Source: Ricordea florida | Lineage: Eukaryota > Cnidaria > Anthozoa > Corallimorpharia > Ricordeidae | Length of the DNA stretch: 64,000 nt | Assembly (NCBI GenBank): GCA_949710005.1 | Contig: OX453280.1 | Coordinates: 6,416,034 to 6,480,033 of the forward strand | Reading direction: 5' to 3' | Shown here: piece after piece, positions 10,483-19,711 of the stretch | Numbering within the stretch: the first letter of the stretch is position 1 | Layout: the number at the start of each line of letters is the position of its first letter | Program-made: the position numbers and the translations under genes | The notes under the pieces: generated by a model | Told to the model about the DNA's origin: nothing | The model's input: only the letters and a program-made list of their open reading frames with translations | The model's database searches: none

Positions 10483-11097
10483 AAACAAAATCAACTTCCG
10501 TTTTATTGTTGTTGCTTTTTTTTGTCTAAAGTAAAAGAAATAAAACAAACGAAAAACGAAGATCGACTTCCATTTTATAGTTGTTTGTTTTATGTTGAGG
10601 CGCAAATCAACTTCCGCTATATCAGTTTCCCGTGGGGGTGAGGGTACGTTAAGGCCTATACCTGGGCCCATCAATAGAAGGGGTCGGGGGAGTTACCAGA
10701 AGTTGTTCATTTGCAGACTTTTGTACCTTGTGATTGGTCGGCAGATTTAGACACAGAATACATGTCATGTTATCATTTTGGCGGGAATTTTTTTTACCAG
10801 TAATGGCGATCGAAAGTCTCGGTGTTGGAAATGATCTTCGAAAGCTTGTAGAGTTAAGGGCCTATCGCTGCTCCCGCTAAAATTGCATATGTCCCCGACC
10901 CCTCCAGTCAAGCGGACTTCCCCTATTCTACCCCTGTAATTTTGCATAAGGTTAATGACCACTCACAGGTATTTACCTTACAGAAAACCGAAAACGATAA
11001 AAGGAAGTCGATTTTCCTTTTCTGTTTATTTCTTTTAGTTTGGACAAAACAAAAAAAAAAACGACGAAACGGAAGTCGATTTTCGTTTTTTGTTCAA
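10483..11097. repeat. Element with ~95-bp imperfect inverted termini
   Basis: A left block at about 10483-10580 (AACAAAATCAACTTCCGTTTT...AGTAAAAGAAATAAAACA) is imperfectly repeated in reverse at about 10995-11097 (TGTTTATTTCTTTTAGTTTGG...CGGAAGTCGATTTTCGTTTTTTGTT). The interior (about 10610-10940) has no gene. Confidence 0.5.
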
Positions 11098-11335
11098 ATT
11101 TGTTCGTAAACCTTTCTGTTGTTGAATGAAGAATAGGATATCAAAACTAATGAACCATGCACGGTCCAATAATAATAACAGTAATAATAATAATAGCGGA
11201 GCTCCACAGCGGCTCGAAGAGCCGCAGAGCGGAGCCCCATAACTACCGTGCGAGGATAGAAATTGAGAAAACCATGCGTTTGAGTTTTCATGGTCATCGT
11301 GACTAGCGGCATGGCTCGCGGGCGCGTGCGCCTAG

Positions 11336-11368
<33 letters not shown>

Positions 11369-11538
11369 TGTTGCCCCAACATGGCGGCCATAGTCATCTG
11401 GGATATTTAGAAGGTCTTAAACCGAAAGGAGGCTTTGTTTTTCGCGCGCTTTTCGCGGCTTGCCGCGGCTACACAACCTACAGCCAGCAATCTACAGCAG
11501 TGTACAATGTTTTGCTGAAGAAACGGATTTTATTCCAT
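11098..11538. other. Low-complexity and hairpin DNA, no gene
   Basis: Contains an (AAT)n stretch at about 11167, a GC-rich stem GGAGCTCC...GGAGCCCC at about 11198-11240, and (GAC)n at about 11338-11369. The open frame across (GAC)n is compositional. Confidence 0.5.
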
Positions 11539-12430
11539 AGGTACTGAGATTTACTCCTTATAAATCTGTGTGAGAAAAATAGTCTGTAAAAAACTAGAAG
11601 CAATTTGATTGGTTGGACCATTTTCTTCACTAGTGAAAAAAGTGGTCCGACCAATTTACTGTTCATAGAGGTGGGATCAGTTTTGGCGCCATCAACTCGG
11701 CAAAAAGTGAGCAATAACGGCTTCTTCCTCAGCTTCTTCTTTGAGAAATTCTAGGTTTGCAGATACAGCTTCAGTCGAGGACTTCATACAAGATCAAGAA
11801 AATAAAAATACGAATAACAAATCTGAACAGCCCGTCGCTTCACTGAAAGAATTCTTGACGTTGAAAGGCGAATCAAGGTCCGTAGAAGAAATTCCTTCAA
11901 ACGAGCTCAATTCAGTTCATGAGTGAATTTGTCCTGTAGCAGTGGGAAAGAAGGAAAACAAAGATTATGAGCCAAGTTCGCTCCGTCCTCTCTTTCGCAA
12001 CGGTTATTTGAATAAAAAAGCTACGGATTCAGCATCTCAAAAGAAGTGGTGTTTGAAAAATCAAGAGCCGCATTAAACTGATCAAACCAAAAAGGTAATT
12101 TTACATTGTATTTCCCGTACACGAGACATTCCTGAGTCATTCACGAGTCGTTTTAAAACGTTTTTAACTGTCTTTGGTTCTTATACTTCTAGCGACATTT
12201 CCAGCAGTGTTTAAAGTAGAATTTTTCAGTTCGTGCAATGTTTGTATCATTTTACTGAGAGAAGTAAATTTTGAACGCATTTTTAACTTGACTGTCATGT
12301 TTATTCGGTATGCTCCAAAATAAAGCCTGCTAAGTGCGTTTTGCACCTTGTTGTGGTATCTTGATTTTTCTAGCCCATCGTGATTCATGATCAGTTAGTA
12401 GTATTTTGTAAGGAGTAAATCTCAGTACCT
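11539..12430. mobile_element. Candidate element with 26-bp TIRs, carrying a Crypton-like pseudogene
   Basis: AGGTACTGAGATTTACTCCTTATAAA at 11539-11564 is answered by TTTGTAAGGAGTAAATCTCAGTACCT at 12405-12430, with a single mismatch in the arms. Between them, after a palindrome-rich 5' region (GGTTGGACCATTTTCTTCACTAGTGAAAAAAGTGGTCCGACCAA), lies a short decayed reading frame (next entry). Total 892 bp. TIRs around a tyrosine-recombinase-like coding remnant are unexpected, because Cryptons lack TIRs. The remnant may instead have been captured, or the TIRs may belong to another nonautonomous element. Confidence 0.5.
11721..12075 (+). pseudogene. DUF3504 / Crypton-like protein, N-terminal fragment
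   Basis: The frame from about 11721 reads ASSSASSLRNSRFADTASVE, then DFIQDQENKN, SLKEFLTLKGESRSVEEIPS, ELNSVHE and a TGA at about 11924. A shifted frame resumes with KKENKDYEPSSLRPLFRNGY and ends in KKATDSASQKKW. The pattern IPSNELN...G(K)DYEPSSLR is characteristic of DUF3504 (Crypton-derived) proteins in cnidarians as I remember them. The usual start ATG is not present (ATAACGGCTTC at about 11714). It is truncated before the catalytic region, with a stop and a frameshift. Confidence 0.5.
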
Positions 12431-12443
12431 AAAAAATAAACAA

Positions 12444-12592
12444 ATTACTTCATGGTTAGTTCGCCCGTACCATTTTTCTTCACTCGTTGTGAAGAAAAGT
12501 AAACTCACTCGTTCGCTGCGCTCACTCGTTCGTTTTCTATTCTTCACAACTCGTGAAGAAAAATCGTCCGCCCTCACTAACCATGAAGTAAT
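12444..12592. repeat. 149-bp foldback MITE
   Basis: ATTACTTCATGGTTAGT...TTTTTCTTCACTCGTTGTGAAGAA is answered by TTCTTCACAACTCGTGAAGAAAAA...ACTAACCATGAAGTAAT. The arms are about 53 bp with a few mismatches, and a central CACTCGTTCGCTGCGCTCACTCGTTCG direct repeat sits between them. It lies 13 bp downstream of the 11539-12430 element. Confidence 0.8.
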
Positions 12593-13035
12593 CTCTATAT
12601 TCATAGCGGTTTTGGAGGAAAAATTTTCTTCCTACAAGTTTTCAAGCGTTTTTGGAGGGACATAAGCATAAAGCTGAGTGTCTATTTTTCCTTTGTTAAA
12701 GAGCTGCCTAGCTGCTTTTGGTGTTGCTTTAAAACTAATATATAGATTTAGCCAAGCCTAAAAGCGGGGCTCCCGTTAGTACTTTCATTTCACTTTAAAC
12801 TGTTATAAAAGCATTGTAAAATATTGCGAAGGAATTCACAAACGTTTTTAACTATAGTTAAGTGTCGAGGTCGGTTAACTTGCTATGATTTTTGTCTAAA
12901 CTTTCGGCGTCTGCCATAAGTACGGTTTTTCTACCTACAAAGTCATGGAGTATATTCTACAAAAAACACAAATTATCAATGTACTGTATTCTATTCCTGA
13001 TGAAATTAACCATTCTATTTGCGTAAATGTATTTA
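12593..13035. other. Intergenic; left arm of a 30-bp inverted repeat pair
   Basis: AGATTTAGCCAAGCCTAAAAGC followed by GGGGCTCC (12747-12776) is the near-exact reverse complement of 14874-14903. The two arms are about 2.1 kb apart and could bound an element that was disrupted by, or lies beside, the duplication breakpoint at 13036. Nothing else is recognised. Confidence 0.45.
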
Positions 13036-13822
13036 AAAGATTTGCACACGCTACTGGGAAATGCAGGACACAACTCTTGTCATTTTCGTGTTAAAACGAA
13101 CACCTCGGTAAAATAAATGTTTACTCCAAGCAGGGTGCAAAGAAAATTAATTTTACAGATTGCCCTTCGGGCAAGCTGTAACCAACATCTACCAGCCCGA
13201 AAAACATTTTTTACGAGAATGAAAAAATAATTATTAATTATTCTTTTCTTAATTACATTGTAAGTTTAAAAAATTACTGCCTTCATTTATTCACTACAAT
13301 CAGCTGTAATTACTTAACAAAAGAAATAAATAACCGTAAAAGTGTGAACTATAAGTAGACCTGGTCCAACGCAACACGTGAATGACTAACATACATTTGA
13401 GACATTTTACAATTTAGAAGAACATTTTTTACGAAAACAACGGCGTTGAAACCAAAGTTCTCAATCGACACACTAAATGACAACGCGAAAAGCTGCCAGT
13501 GAAAGCGCTACATTCTGCAATTTGCCGCCAAGAGAAAATTCCCGCGGGAGTATTTCTTAGCCGTCGACAGGGGAGATGTTTATATGATTAAAGGATATAA
13601 AAATTTGAAATCTTTCATCAGTTTGCTTCTCATTCAAAAGTAGTGCATTCAGAAGATCATTTTTCTGAAGAAGGTTTGTTTAGAAGTCGGTTTTCCAAGT
13701 CAAGTGTCAAGTTTAAGGGAAAGTGGAAAGTGCGAGTGCTGAGTCACGCATCAGTGAGCAAATATTATGCAGACAAAACTTATGCAAATTTGTGGTCCAT
13801 AGCACGGAGTCTTCAGTTCCAC

Positions 13823-14112
13823 TTCTCGGCTTTCTTCGCTTCAATTTTGTCTGTTTTCCACAGCACGGAGTCTTTCCGCTTCTCGGCTTTCTTCGCTAAA
13901 ATTTTGTCTGTTTTCCACAGCACGAAGTCTTTCCGCTTCTCGGCATTCTTCGCTACAATTTTGTCTGTTTTCCACAGCACGGAATCTTTCCGCTTCTCGG
14001 CGTTCTTCGTTAACATTTTGTCTATTTTCTCGAGCCCGGACTCTTTCTGCTTGTCGGCGTTCTTCGCTATAATTTCGTCTTCTTTCTCTTTCCCGAGCGC
14101 GCCTTCTTCGGC
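13823..14112 (-). repeat. 57-bp tandem repeats encoding a charged 19-residue repeat (segment A)
   Basis: About five 57-bp units (TTCTCGGCNTTCTTCGCT...GTCTGTTTTCCACAGCACG). On the minus strand they read as a coiled-coil-like repeat (EERREAERFRAVENRQN and variants) preceded by ATG at 14128 and RRRRARERERRRNYSEERRQ. The frame ends at a TGA in the last unit. The plus strand is also open because 57 is a multiple of three. The minus-strand composition (E/R/A, few hydrophobics) looks protein-like and resembles repeat tracts ahead of helicase/transposase ORFs in cnidarian elements. Most likely a dead fragment. Confidence 0.5.
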
Positions 14113-14579
14113 GATCTACTTCGCTCATTCTTCCTCAGTATAATTCTTGCTCTCTTTCCCGTTGCTCTTCAGCTGAACCCTGTGTGCTGCAAATTATATT
14201 TTCTCTGCTATTGTTTGTTGACATAGCAATAGAAATTGTTTCGTTTATCCTTTAGAAAAACTTTAACAGTGTAGAGTAGTAATATTGTGTCTCAAAAGAC
14301 AATGAACTGAAAATTTCTTTTTCAGTCGTCAACGCAATTTCCCGCCAAAAATATGCGGGCTACCAGAACAGCTTCCAAATAAATCACGTCACCTCGATGA
14401 GTTGACACATGAGCCCACAATATGGTCATGTGATGTTGGTCAGTGGCTATCCCGTTTTGACAGCTGTCAATTGACCATATTGTGAATGTCCAATATAAAA
14501 GATGTGGATTTGCCAAGACAAGCCTGAGATACCCCTCCCTTCCTTTTGCTAGTCTCCCCTACCCTACCCGTACAATCTG

Positions 14580-14706
14580 TAGACGCGTACGTACGTACGT
14601 ACGTACGCTCGGTCAGTCACGTGACAACCAAAAGAAAAGAGGTTGACCATATTCCATGAGTATGGGGCTCTGCTCCACGCGCGCTTCGCGCGCGGGAGCC
14701 CCGCTA
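14580..14706. repeat. (ACGT)n palindrome and GGGGCTC hairpin (segment A)
   Basis: GCGTACGTACGTACGTACGTACGC at about 14583 is an alternating self-complementary tract. At about 14664-14706, GGGGCTCTGCTCCACGCGCGC is answered by GCGCGCGGGAGCCCC, a strong GC-rich hairpin. Both recur in B (about 23914-24040) and C (about 30377-30503). Structure is seen directly; function unknown. Confidence 0.75.
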
Positions 14707-15150
14707 TTATAATTTTGCTGACCAGGTAATGGTTCTTCCGTTGAGTCGCGAGCTAGATGTTTTTTTTTGATGATTTATTTGAGCTATCGAATCTTCTTTA
14801 AGTAGTTGCGTACACCAGGCGTATTTAATAACTTTAGTGACAACATTTTCAATGTGTGAGGGTCTGTGTGAGGAGCTCCGCTTTTAGGCTTGCCTAAATC
14901 TATTTAATAGTTTATTCACAATTCCATTAAAAAGTCGTTAGCCCTTTTCTAGTTTGTCACCTCCTAGCTTATAATAATTGTACATCATAATACTCGTCTC
15001 GATATAACAATGTAAATGCCTTTATTTTGCTTCAATGACAGCATTTTTAAAGCTTACAACTCTGAAAAAACAGCTTAAAACTCAAAACAAGGCCACCCTG
15101 CTATATCTGCCGGCGCCCCTTACTACCCTCGCCTTTTTGCTTCGCTCAAC

Positions 15151-16323
15151 ATGGCAGCAACGGGTGGAACAGACGCCGATGTCCAAATAATCGCCCAGAA
15201 TCCAGAGTCATCTCAAGGTAAATCCATGAATTCTGACAGAAATAATACAGCAGAGGTTATTTCCAAAATGATTCAGAGCCAATTAGCAGCGATGCTGCCC
15301 ACTATGATTCACGAAACGCTTGCAAAGAACAACCTCGAGGGAACTGCCTCGAGCTCACAAACTTTGAACACCAGTTCAAATTCGCTTCCCCGGTTGGCCG
15401 CCGGGTCATCACAAGGCTCAAATGATTCTGTAGCTGGCCGGTTAGCCGCCGGGTCAACACAAGGCTTAAATAATGGTCACGTTGAAATCAGTGACCCACC
15501 TTTGAAGAAAGCAAAGGTGTCAGAGGCAAACGAGGATGTCAGTGATGATCTCACAATTCCCGCTGGACGTTGGGAGGCGTCCGAGGAACTGTCGAGCTTT
15601 CTAGACGTTATGTTTGCGAATAAACCGCTGTCTGTGTACGGCAAGAAACAAATTACGAAAGATTTTCCTCGTCCCAATGTTGAGTCAGCGTTTACTCCAG
15701 TGCTTGACGACTATTTAGGCTCCCTTGTTACTGGAGCGAAAGGAGTTGACAAAGAAACAAAGAAATTCCAAGACCAGCTCTTGGACATTGTTGGCCCAGT
15801 AAGCATGGCCTTTGAACACGTCTCCAACTGGGACGAAAGCGAGGATAATCCAGGTTCTGTTATTCTATCCACACAAGATGTAGGTGGCCTGTATACATGT
15901 TTGTCCAAGGCCCTTACTCTACTGGGATCTGTCAATGCCCAGTATAAAGTTCATAGACGGAAACAAGTGTTGGATAAACTGAACCCTCAGATGAGCTCAT
16001 TAGCTTCTGAGCCATTCCCAGAGGCAGGCAAAAATCTGTTTGGTCCATCCTTTGAAGAAAAAGTGAAGAAAAGGAATGAAACAGTGAAGATCCTTTCTAA
16101 GGCAGCCCCTAAGAAGCCAAACATGCAGTTTTTTCGAAGAGGGACCTCCTCCCAATTCAGGCCAGGGCGAGGGGGTCAGTTTCCTGGAAGATGGTCCAAT
16201 CACCTACCAAGCTTCCCAACCAGAGGAAAAAGCTCATATTTCAGGGGCGGGGGCCGGAGCAGGGGAAGGTTCTCAACTGCTCAACCAGGTCAGAACTATG
16301 TTCCACCCCAAAGTTCCCAGTAG
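15151..16323 (+). CDS. DIRS ORF1, gag-like protein (copy A)
   Basis: 390 aa from ATG 15151 (context CAACATGGCAGC). The N-terminal third is low in complexity and Ser/Thr/Gly-rich, with a duplicated RLAAGS(S/T)QG motif at about residues 81-110 and a basic PPLKKAKV stretch at about 116-123 that could act as a nuclear localisation signal. The middle (about 135-300) is helical and probably the structural part. The C-terminus is Arg/Gly-rich (FRPGRGGQFPGR, GGGRSRGRF), typical for nucleic-acid binding in place of a zinc knuckle. It overlaps the start of ORF2. Role by analogy: packaging of element RNA. Identical copies lie in B and C. Confidence 0.75.
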   Translation: MAATGGTDADVQIIAQNPESSQGKSMNSDRNNTAEVISKMIQSQLAAMLPTMIHETLAKNNLEGTASSSQTLNTSSNSLPRLAAGSSQGSNDSVAGRLAAGSTQGLNNGHVEISDPPLKKAKVSEANEDVSDDLTIPAGRWEASEELSSFLDVMFANKPLSVYGKKQITKDFPRPNVESAFTPVLDDYLGSLVTGAKGVDKETKKFQDQLLDIVGPVSMAFEHVSNWDESEDNPGSVILSTQDVGGLYTCLSKALTLLGSVNAQYKVHRRKQVLDKLNPQMSSLASEPFPEAGKNLFGPSFEEKVKKRNETVKILSKAAPKKPNMQFFRRGTSSQFRPGRGGQFPGRWSNHLPSFPTRGKSSYFRGGGRSRGRFSTAQPGQNYVPPQSSQ

Positions 16324-18448
16324 CAGTTGCAAGCCAAACAAATGCAGGTATGCTACCATTAAAAGAGAATTTAAACCTTCCATTAGTAAAGTCGTTTTTA
16401 AGCAGTTTAGGCCTTTCTACAATAGAAGCCAGCCACTTACCCACAGCAGGTCGTTTACAACACTTCATAGAAAACTGGCAAGCAGTAACAAACGACCCTT
16501 GGGTGCTTTCAGCTATTTCAGGGTACCATATTCCCTTCACAATCTTACCACACCACACCTCTCACAGAGTATCGGGGGAGGACGAAAATTTGATAGACAA
16601 AGAACTAGGAGAGCTTATTCAAAAACAGGCAATCCATCTGGTTTCAGAACACGATTACAACGTGGGATTTGTCAGCAACCTGTTGTAATCCCCAAAAAGG
16701 GAGGCGGACAAAGACCAGTCTTCAACCTCCGCCAATTAAATCAATTTATCCAATACGAACACTTCAAAATGGAGGGCATACCTATGCTCAAAGACCTACT
16801 GAAACCAAACGATTTCATGGCGAAGATCGATTTGAAAGATGCCTATTTTACAGTTCCAATTTGGAAAGGTCACCAGAAATTCCTCCGGTTTCTTTGGAAG
16901 GGTACCCAGTGGGAGTTTGCATGCCTCCCATTTGCAATAGCAAGTGCCCCCAGAGTCTTTACCAAGATTCTGAAACCGGTAATAGGTCTGTTAAGAAAGC
17001 AAGGAATTCGTCTGATCATTTATTTAGACGATTTTTTACTGATGTCCTCCACCAAAGAAACTCTAACATACCATGTCTCATTGACAGTCACCCTTCTAGA
17101 GATGTTAGGGTTTGTGGTCAATTACCAAAAATCCCAGCTAAATCCTACACAGTCAATAGAGTTTCTGGGTTTCCGTATAAATTCAGTTACGTTAAACATC
17201 AGCCTTCCCTTGGACAAAGTAAAGAGTATCAGAAGAGAGTGTCAGAAAGTTCTGGAAAATCCAGACATCACGATCAGGGAGCTAGCTCGGCTCCTAGGGA
17301 AACTAAGTGCTTCTATCCAGGCAGTGTTCCCAGCACCCCTTCATTATCGTTACATCCAAGCAGTCAAAAACCGCAGTCTAACTCTTCATGGGGGCTACGA
17401 GTCCCCAGTATGCTGGACAGAGGAAGCCCTCGAGGAACTAAAATGGTGGAGAGACCACCTTTCTGCTTGGAACGGGAGAGCAATTTTAAGAACCCCTCCT
17501 CTTTTGACAATCGAAACAGATGCTTCCTCAGTGGGATGGGGAGCATGTTGTGGAAACTTCCAGACCAGAGGGCTTTGGTCTCAGTCAGAAAGGCTATTAC
17601 ACATAAATTGTTTAGAACTTCTAGCAGGCGGTTTTGCCCTGAAGTCATTTCTAAAAAACAAGTGCAGCATCCATGTAAAGTTAATGATGGACAATACAAC
17701 AGCAATAAGTTATATAAACAAAATGGGCGGGCCAACATCACTGGTCTTGTCAAGCCTAGCCTTCGAACTTTGGCAGTGGTGTCTAGAACGGGCTATTACA
17801 GTCCAAGCTCACCATTTGCCGGGGCAACTAAACATTGTGGCCGATTTCGAATCCCGAGCTCATCCAGATTCCAGCGACTGGCAACTGGAAAAATCCATCT
17901 TTCAGGGGATCAACAACAAATGGGGCCCCTTCACAATAGATCTTTTTGCAAGCAGACTGACAACACAGTTACCCAGGTTTGTGAGTTGGAAGCCAGATCC
18001 AGAGACAGAGGCAGAGGCAGTGGATGCCTTTACTCTGGATTGGAACCAGCTCAAGGGATACGCATTCCCTCCATTTGCCCTGATAGGGTGGTGTCTAAAG
18101 CAAGTTCTGCGACAGTCAGTATCTCAGTTGACAATTGTGACTCCAGTGTGGGAAACCCAACCATGGTACCCATTGTTGTTAGAAATGACAATAGACAATC
18201 CCATATTGCTCCCATCGTTCCCAGGGCTACTGAGACGAGAGAACGAGTTACATCCTCTTGCTCACCTTCAACTAGCCGCATGGCTAGTCTCAGGAGTCGA
18301 TACGAAGGTACAACAGTTTCACTGCCAGCTCAAAGCCTGCTCCTGGCTGCATAGAGAACCAGGACTGAAAAAACTTATTCTTCAGCCTGGAGAAAGTGGA
18401 CTTGTTGATGTCGTGAACAACAAGTCAATCCCCTTTCAGCATCTTTAG
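16298..18448 (+). CDS. DIRS ORF2: reverse transcriptase, RNase H and methyltransferase-like domain (copy A)
   Basis: RT core from about residue 128 of this frame: PKKGGGQRPVFNLRQLNQF, KIDLKDAYF, PFAIASAPRVF and catalytic YLDD at 242-245. RNase H: IETDASSVGWG (D408), NCLELLAG (E440), MMDNTTA (D465), NIVADFESR (D516). C-terminal part 541-640: WGPFTIDLFASRL, AVDAFTLDW and FPPF (590-593), matching the Dam-like methyltransferase remnant of DIRS elements, with FPPF in place of the catalytic (D/N)PP(Y/F). The true N-terminal part of the RT domain is in another frame (16350-16688: HFIENWQAV, NDPWVLS, IPF) that ends at TAA 16686-16688, so ORF2 is split by a one-base frame change just before PKKGGG. 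The first ~125 residues of the frame given here are therefore not native. Confidence 0.85.
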   Translation: MFHPKVPSSSCKPNKCRYATIKREFKPSISKVVFKQFRPFYNRSQPLTHSRSFTTLHRKLASSNKRPLGAFSYFRVPYSLHNLTTPHLSQSIGGGRKFDRQRTRRAYSKTGNPSGFRTRLQRGICQQPVVIPKKGGGQRPVFNLRQLNQFIQYEHFKMEGIPMLKDLLKPNDFMAKIDLKDAYFTVPIWKGHQKFLRFLWKGTQWEFACLPFAIASAPRVFTKILKPVIGLLRKQGIRLIIYLDDFLLMSSTKETLTYHVSLTVTLLEMLGFVVNYQKSQLNPTQSIEFLGFRINSVTLNISLPLDKVKSIRRECQKVLENPDITIRELARLLGKLSASIQAVFPAPLHYRYIQAVKNRSLTLHGGYESPVCWTEEALEELKWWRDHLSAWNGRAILRTPPLLTIETDASSVGWGACCGNFQTRGLWSQSERLLHINCLELLAGGFALKSFLKNKCSIHVKLMMDNTTAISYINKMGGPTSLVLSSLAFELWQWCLERAITVQAHHLPGQLNIVADFESRAHPDSSDWQLEKSIFQGINNKWGPFTIDLFASRLTTQLPRFVSWKPDPETEAEAVDAFTLDWNQLKGYAFPPFALIGWCLKQVLRQSVSQLTIVTPVWETQPWYPLLLEMTIDNPILLPSFPGLLRRENELHPLAHLQLAAWLVSGVDTKVQQFHCQLKACSWLHREPGLKKLILQPGESGLVDVVNNKSIPFQHL

Positions 18449-18510
18449 ATTCAGTTTTAAACTTCCTGGCCAGTCAATTTGAAGCAGGCCTGGAATATCG
18501 TACTCTAAAT

Positions 18511-19281
18511 GTGTATCGCTCAGCTTTGTCTGCAACACAGCCACAAATTGAAGGTTACAATGTTGGGGAACATCCCCTTGTAGTTCAGCTATTAAAAGGG
18601 ATTTTCAATTCCCGTCCACCAGTACCAAGATACACATCTACATGGGATGTTAGCAAAGTTACGAGTTATTTGGAAGGTTTGGGTTCGAATGAGCAACTAT
18701 CATTAAAGCAACTTAGTAAAAAACTGGCATTTTTGCTTGCTATTACTTCTGCGGAGAGGGGCTCTGAATTAATAGCCCATGATTTACGTTTCAAACGATT
18801 TCATCCAGAAGGTGTTTCTTTTAACCTCCCAGAACTTACTAAAGGGGTTCGGGTTGGAAAACCTTTAAAGACCTCCTTTCACTCTAATTTCCCAGAAAAT
18901 GAGTTGCTATGCCCATGCTCATGTCTTAAAGAGTATGAAACGCGTACACTGGCCTTTAGGCCAGAATCCGTTTCTGAACCAAACAGGTTATTTCTCTCTG
19001 TAAATAACCCTCATAAGCCTGTGAGTTCTGCTACCCTGTCTCATTGGGTTAAGAACTGTCTGTTGGAAGCGGGAATTGATAGCAAAGTGTTCAAGGCTCA
19101 CTCCACTCGTGGAGCAGCTACTTCTGCAGCACTGAGAGCAGGCATCTCTATTCCAGAAATAGTCCGCCTAGCTGATTGGACAAATGAGACCACTTTCACG
19201 AAGTTTTATTATCGTCCTGTTTGGAATGCTAGTGTTGGCCGCTCTGTTTTAGCTAGTGCTGCAGTTGAACCAGGGTCTTGA
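18511..19281 (+). CDS. DIRS ORF3: tyrosine recombinase (copy A)
   Basis: The catalytic set is visible: R83 (SAERGSEL), H197-xx-R200 (FKAHSTRGAA), W223 (LADWTNETTF) and Y233/Y234 (KFYYRP). The SAM-like N-terminal domain begins further upstream in the same frame (NPLSASLDSVLNFLASQFEA, about 18430-18490) and overlaps the end of ORF2. In that frame an in-frame TGA at 18406-18408 interrupts the upstream helix where related proteins usually have Trp. No ATG lies between that stop and the conserved region, so translation initiation is unclear; 18511 is a GTG in the frame. Role: integration of the circular cDNA. The internal complementary region begins 13 bp after the stop. Confidence 0.85.
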   Translation: MYRSALSATQPQIEGYNVGEHPLVVQLLKGIFNSRPPVPRYTSTWDVSKVTSYLEGLGSNEQLSLKQLSKKLAFLLAITSAERGSELIAHDLRFKRFHPEGVSFNLPELTKGVRVGKPLKTSFHSNFPENELLCPCSCLKEYETRTLAFRPESVSEPNRLFLSVNNPHKPVSSATLSHWVKNCLLEAGIDSKVFKAHSTRGAATSAALRAGISIPEIVRLADWTNETTFTKFYYRPVWNASVGRSVLASAAVEPGS

Positions 19282-19293
19282 AGCTTTGAACAT

Positions 19294-19411
19294 ACATTGT
19301 TATATCGAGACGAGTATTATGATGTACAATTAGAGATTATGCAAGGGCTGCTTGCAGCCTGAAGTATAAGTATAATTGTACGAATAATAGGAGGCGAGAT
19401 ATAACAATGTA
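19294..19411. repeat. DIRS internal complementary region (copy A)
   Basis: ACATTGTTATATCGAGACGAGTATTATG... is the reverse complement of the left end; GAGATTATGCAAGGG...GGCGAGATATAACAATGTAA is the complement of the right extension. The two meet at ATTAGAG. Corresponding regions lie at 28628-28745 (B) and 35091-35208 (C). Confidence 0.9.
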
Positions 19412-19711
19412 ACTCCCTCCCGCCGCTTCCCTTTTATGTATGTTTAATGTTGATGTTCTACTTTCTTTACAGATTGCTAGCCATTACCAGTTGTTACGCT
19501 CCACAAAAAGGCGAGGGTACTAAGGGGCGCCGGCAGATATAGCAGGGTGGCCTCGTTTTGAGTTTTAAGCTGTTTTTTCAGAGTTGTAAGCTTTAAAAAT
19601 GCTGTCATTGAAGCAAAATAAAGGCATTTACATTGTTATATCTCGCCTCCTATTATTCGTACAATTATACTTATACTTCAGGCTGCAAGCAGCCCTTGCA
19701 TAATCTCTAAT

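Larger units (their letters stand above)
14975..19711 (+). mobile_element. DIRS-type tyrosine-recombinase retrotransposon, copy A
   Basis: Architecture of the DIRS order. The left inverted repeat starts TAATTGTACATCATAATACTCG and shares about 135 bp with the right one (19503-19640, inverted). The right one has an extra outer stretch ending ATAATCTCTAA. An internal complementary region at 19294-19411 fuses the complement of the left end with that of the right extension, as expected for the circle-junction template of DIRS elements. Three overlapping ORFs lie between: gag-like, RT/RNase H/methyltransferase, tyrosine recombinase. No target-site duplication is seen, as is usual for integration by a tyrosine recombinase. 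Two lesions (a frame change at about 16680 and a TGA at 18406-18408) make the copy probably non-autonomous. Confidence 0.92.

Noticed and set aside
13643-14143. Plus-strand 166-aa frame with Phe/Ser-rich repeats
   Set aside because: Mirror of the 57-bp repeat; the minus-strand composition is more protein-like and neither has clear gene context.
16669-18354. 561-aa frame within each DIRS copy
   Set aside because: Third frame of the RT/RNase H/methyltransferase region; Ser/Pro/Arg-rich without motifs, while the overlapping frame has all catalytic residues.
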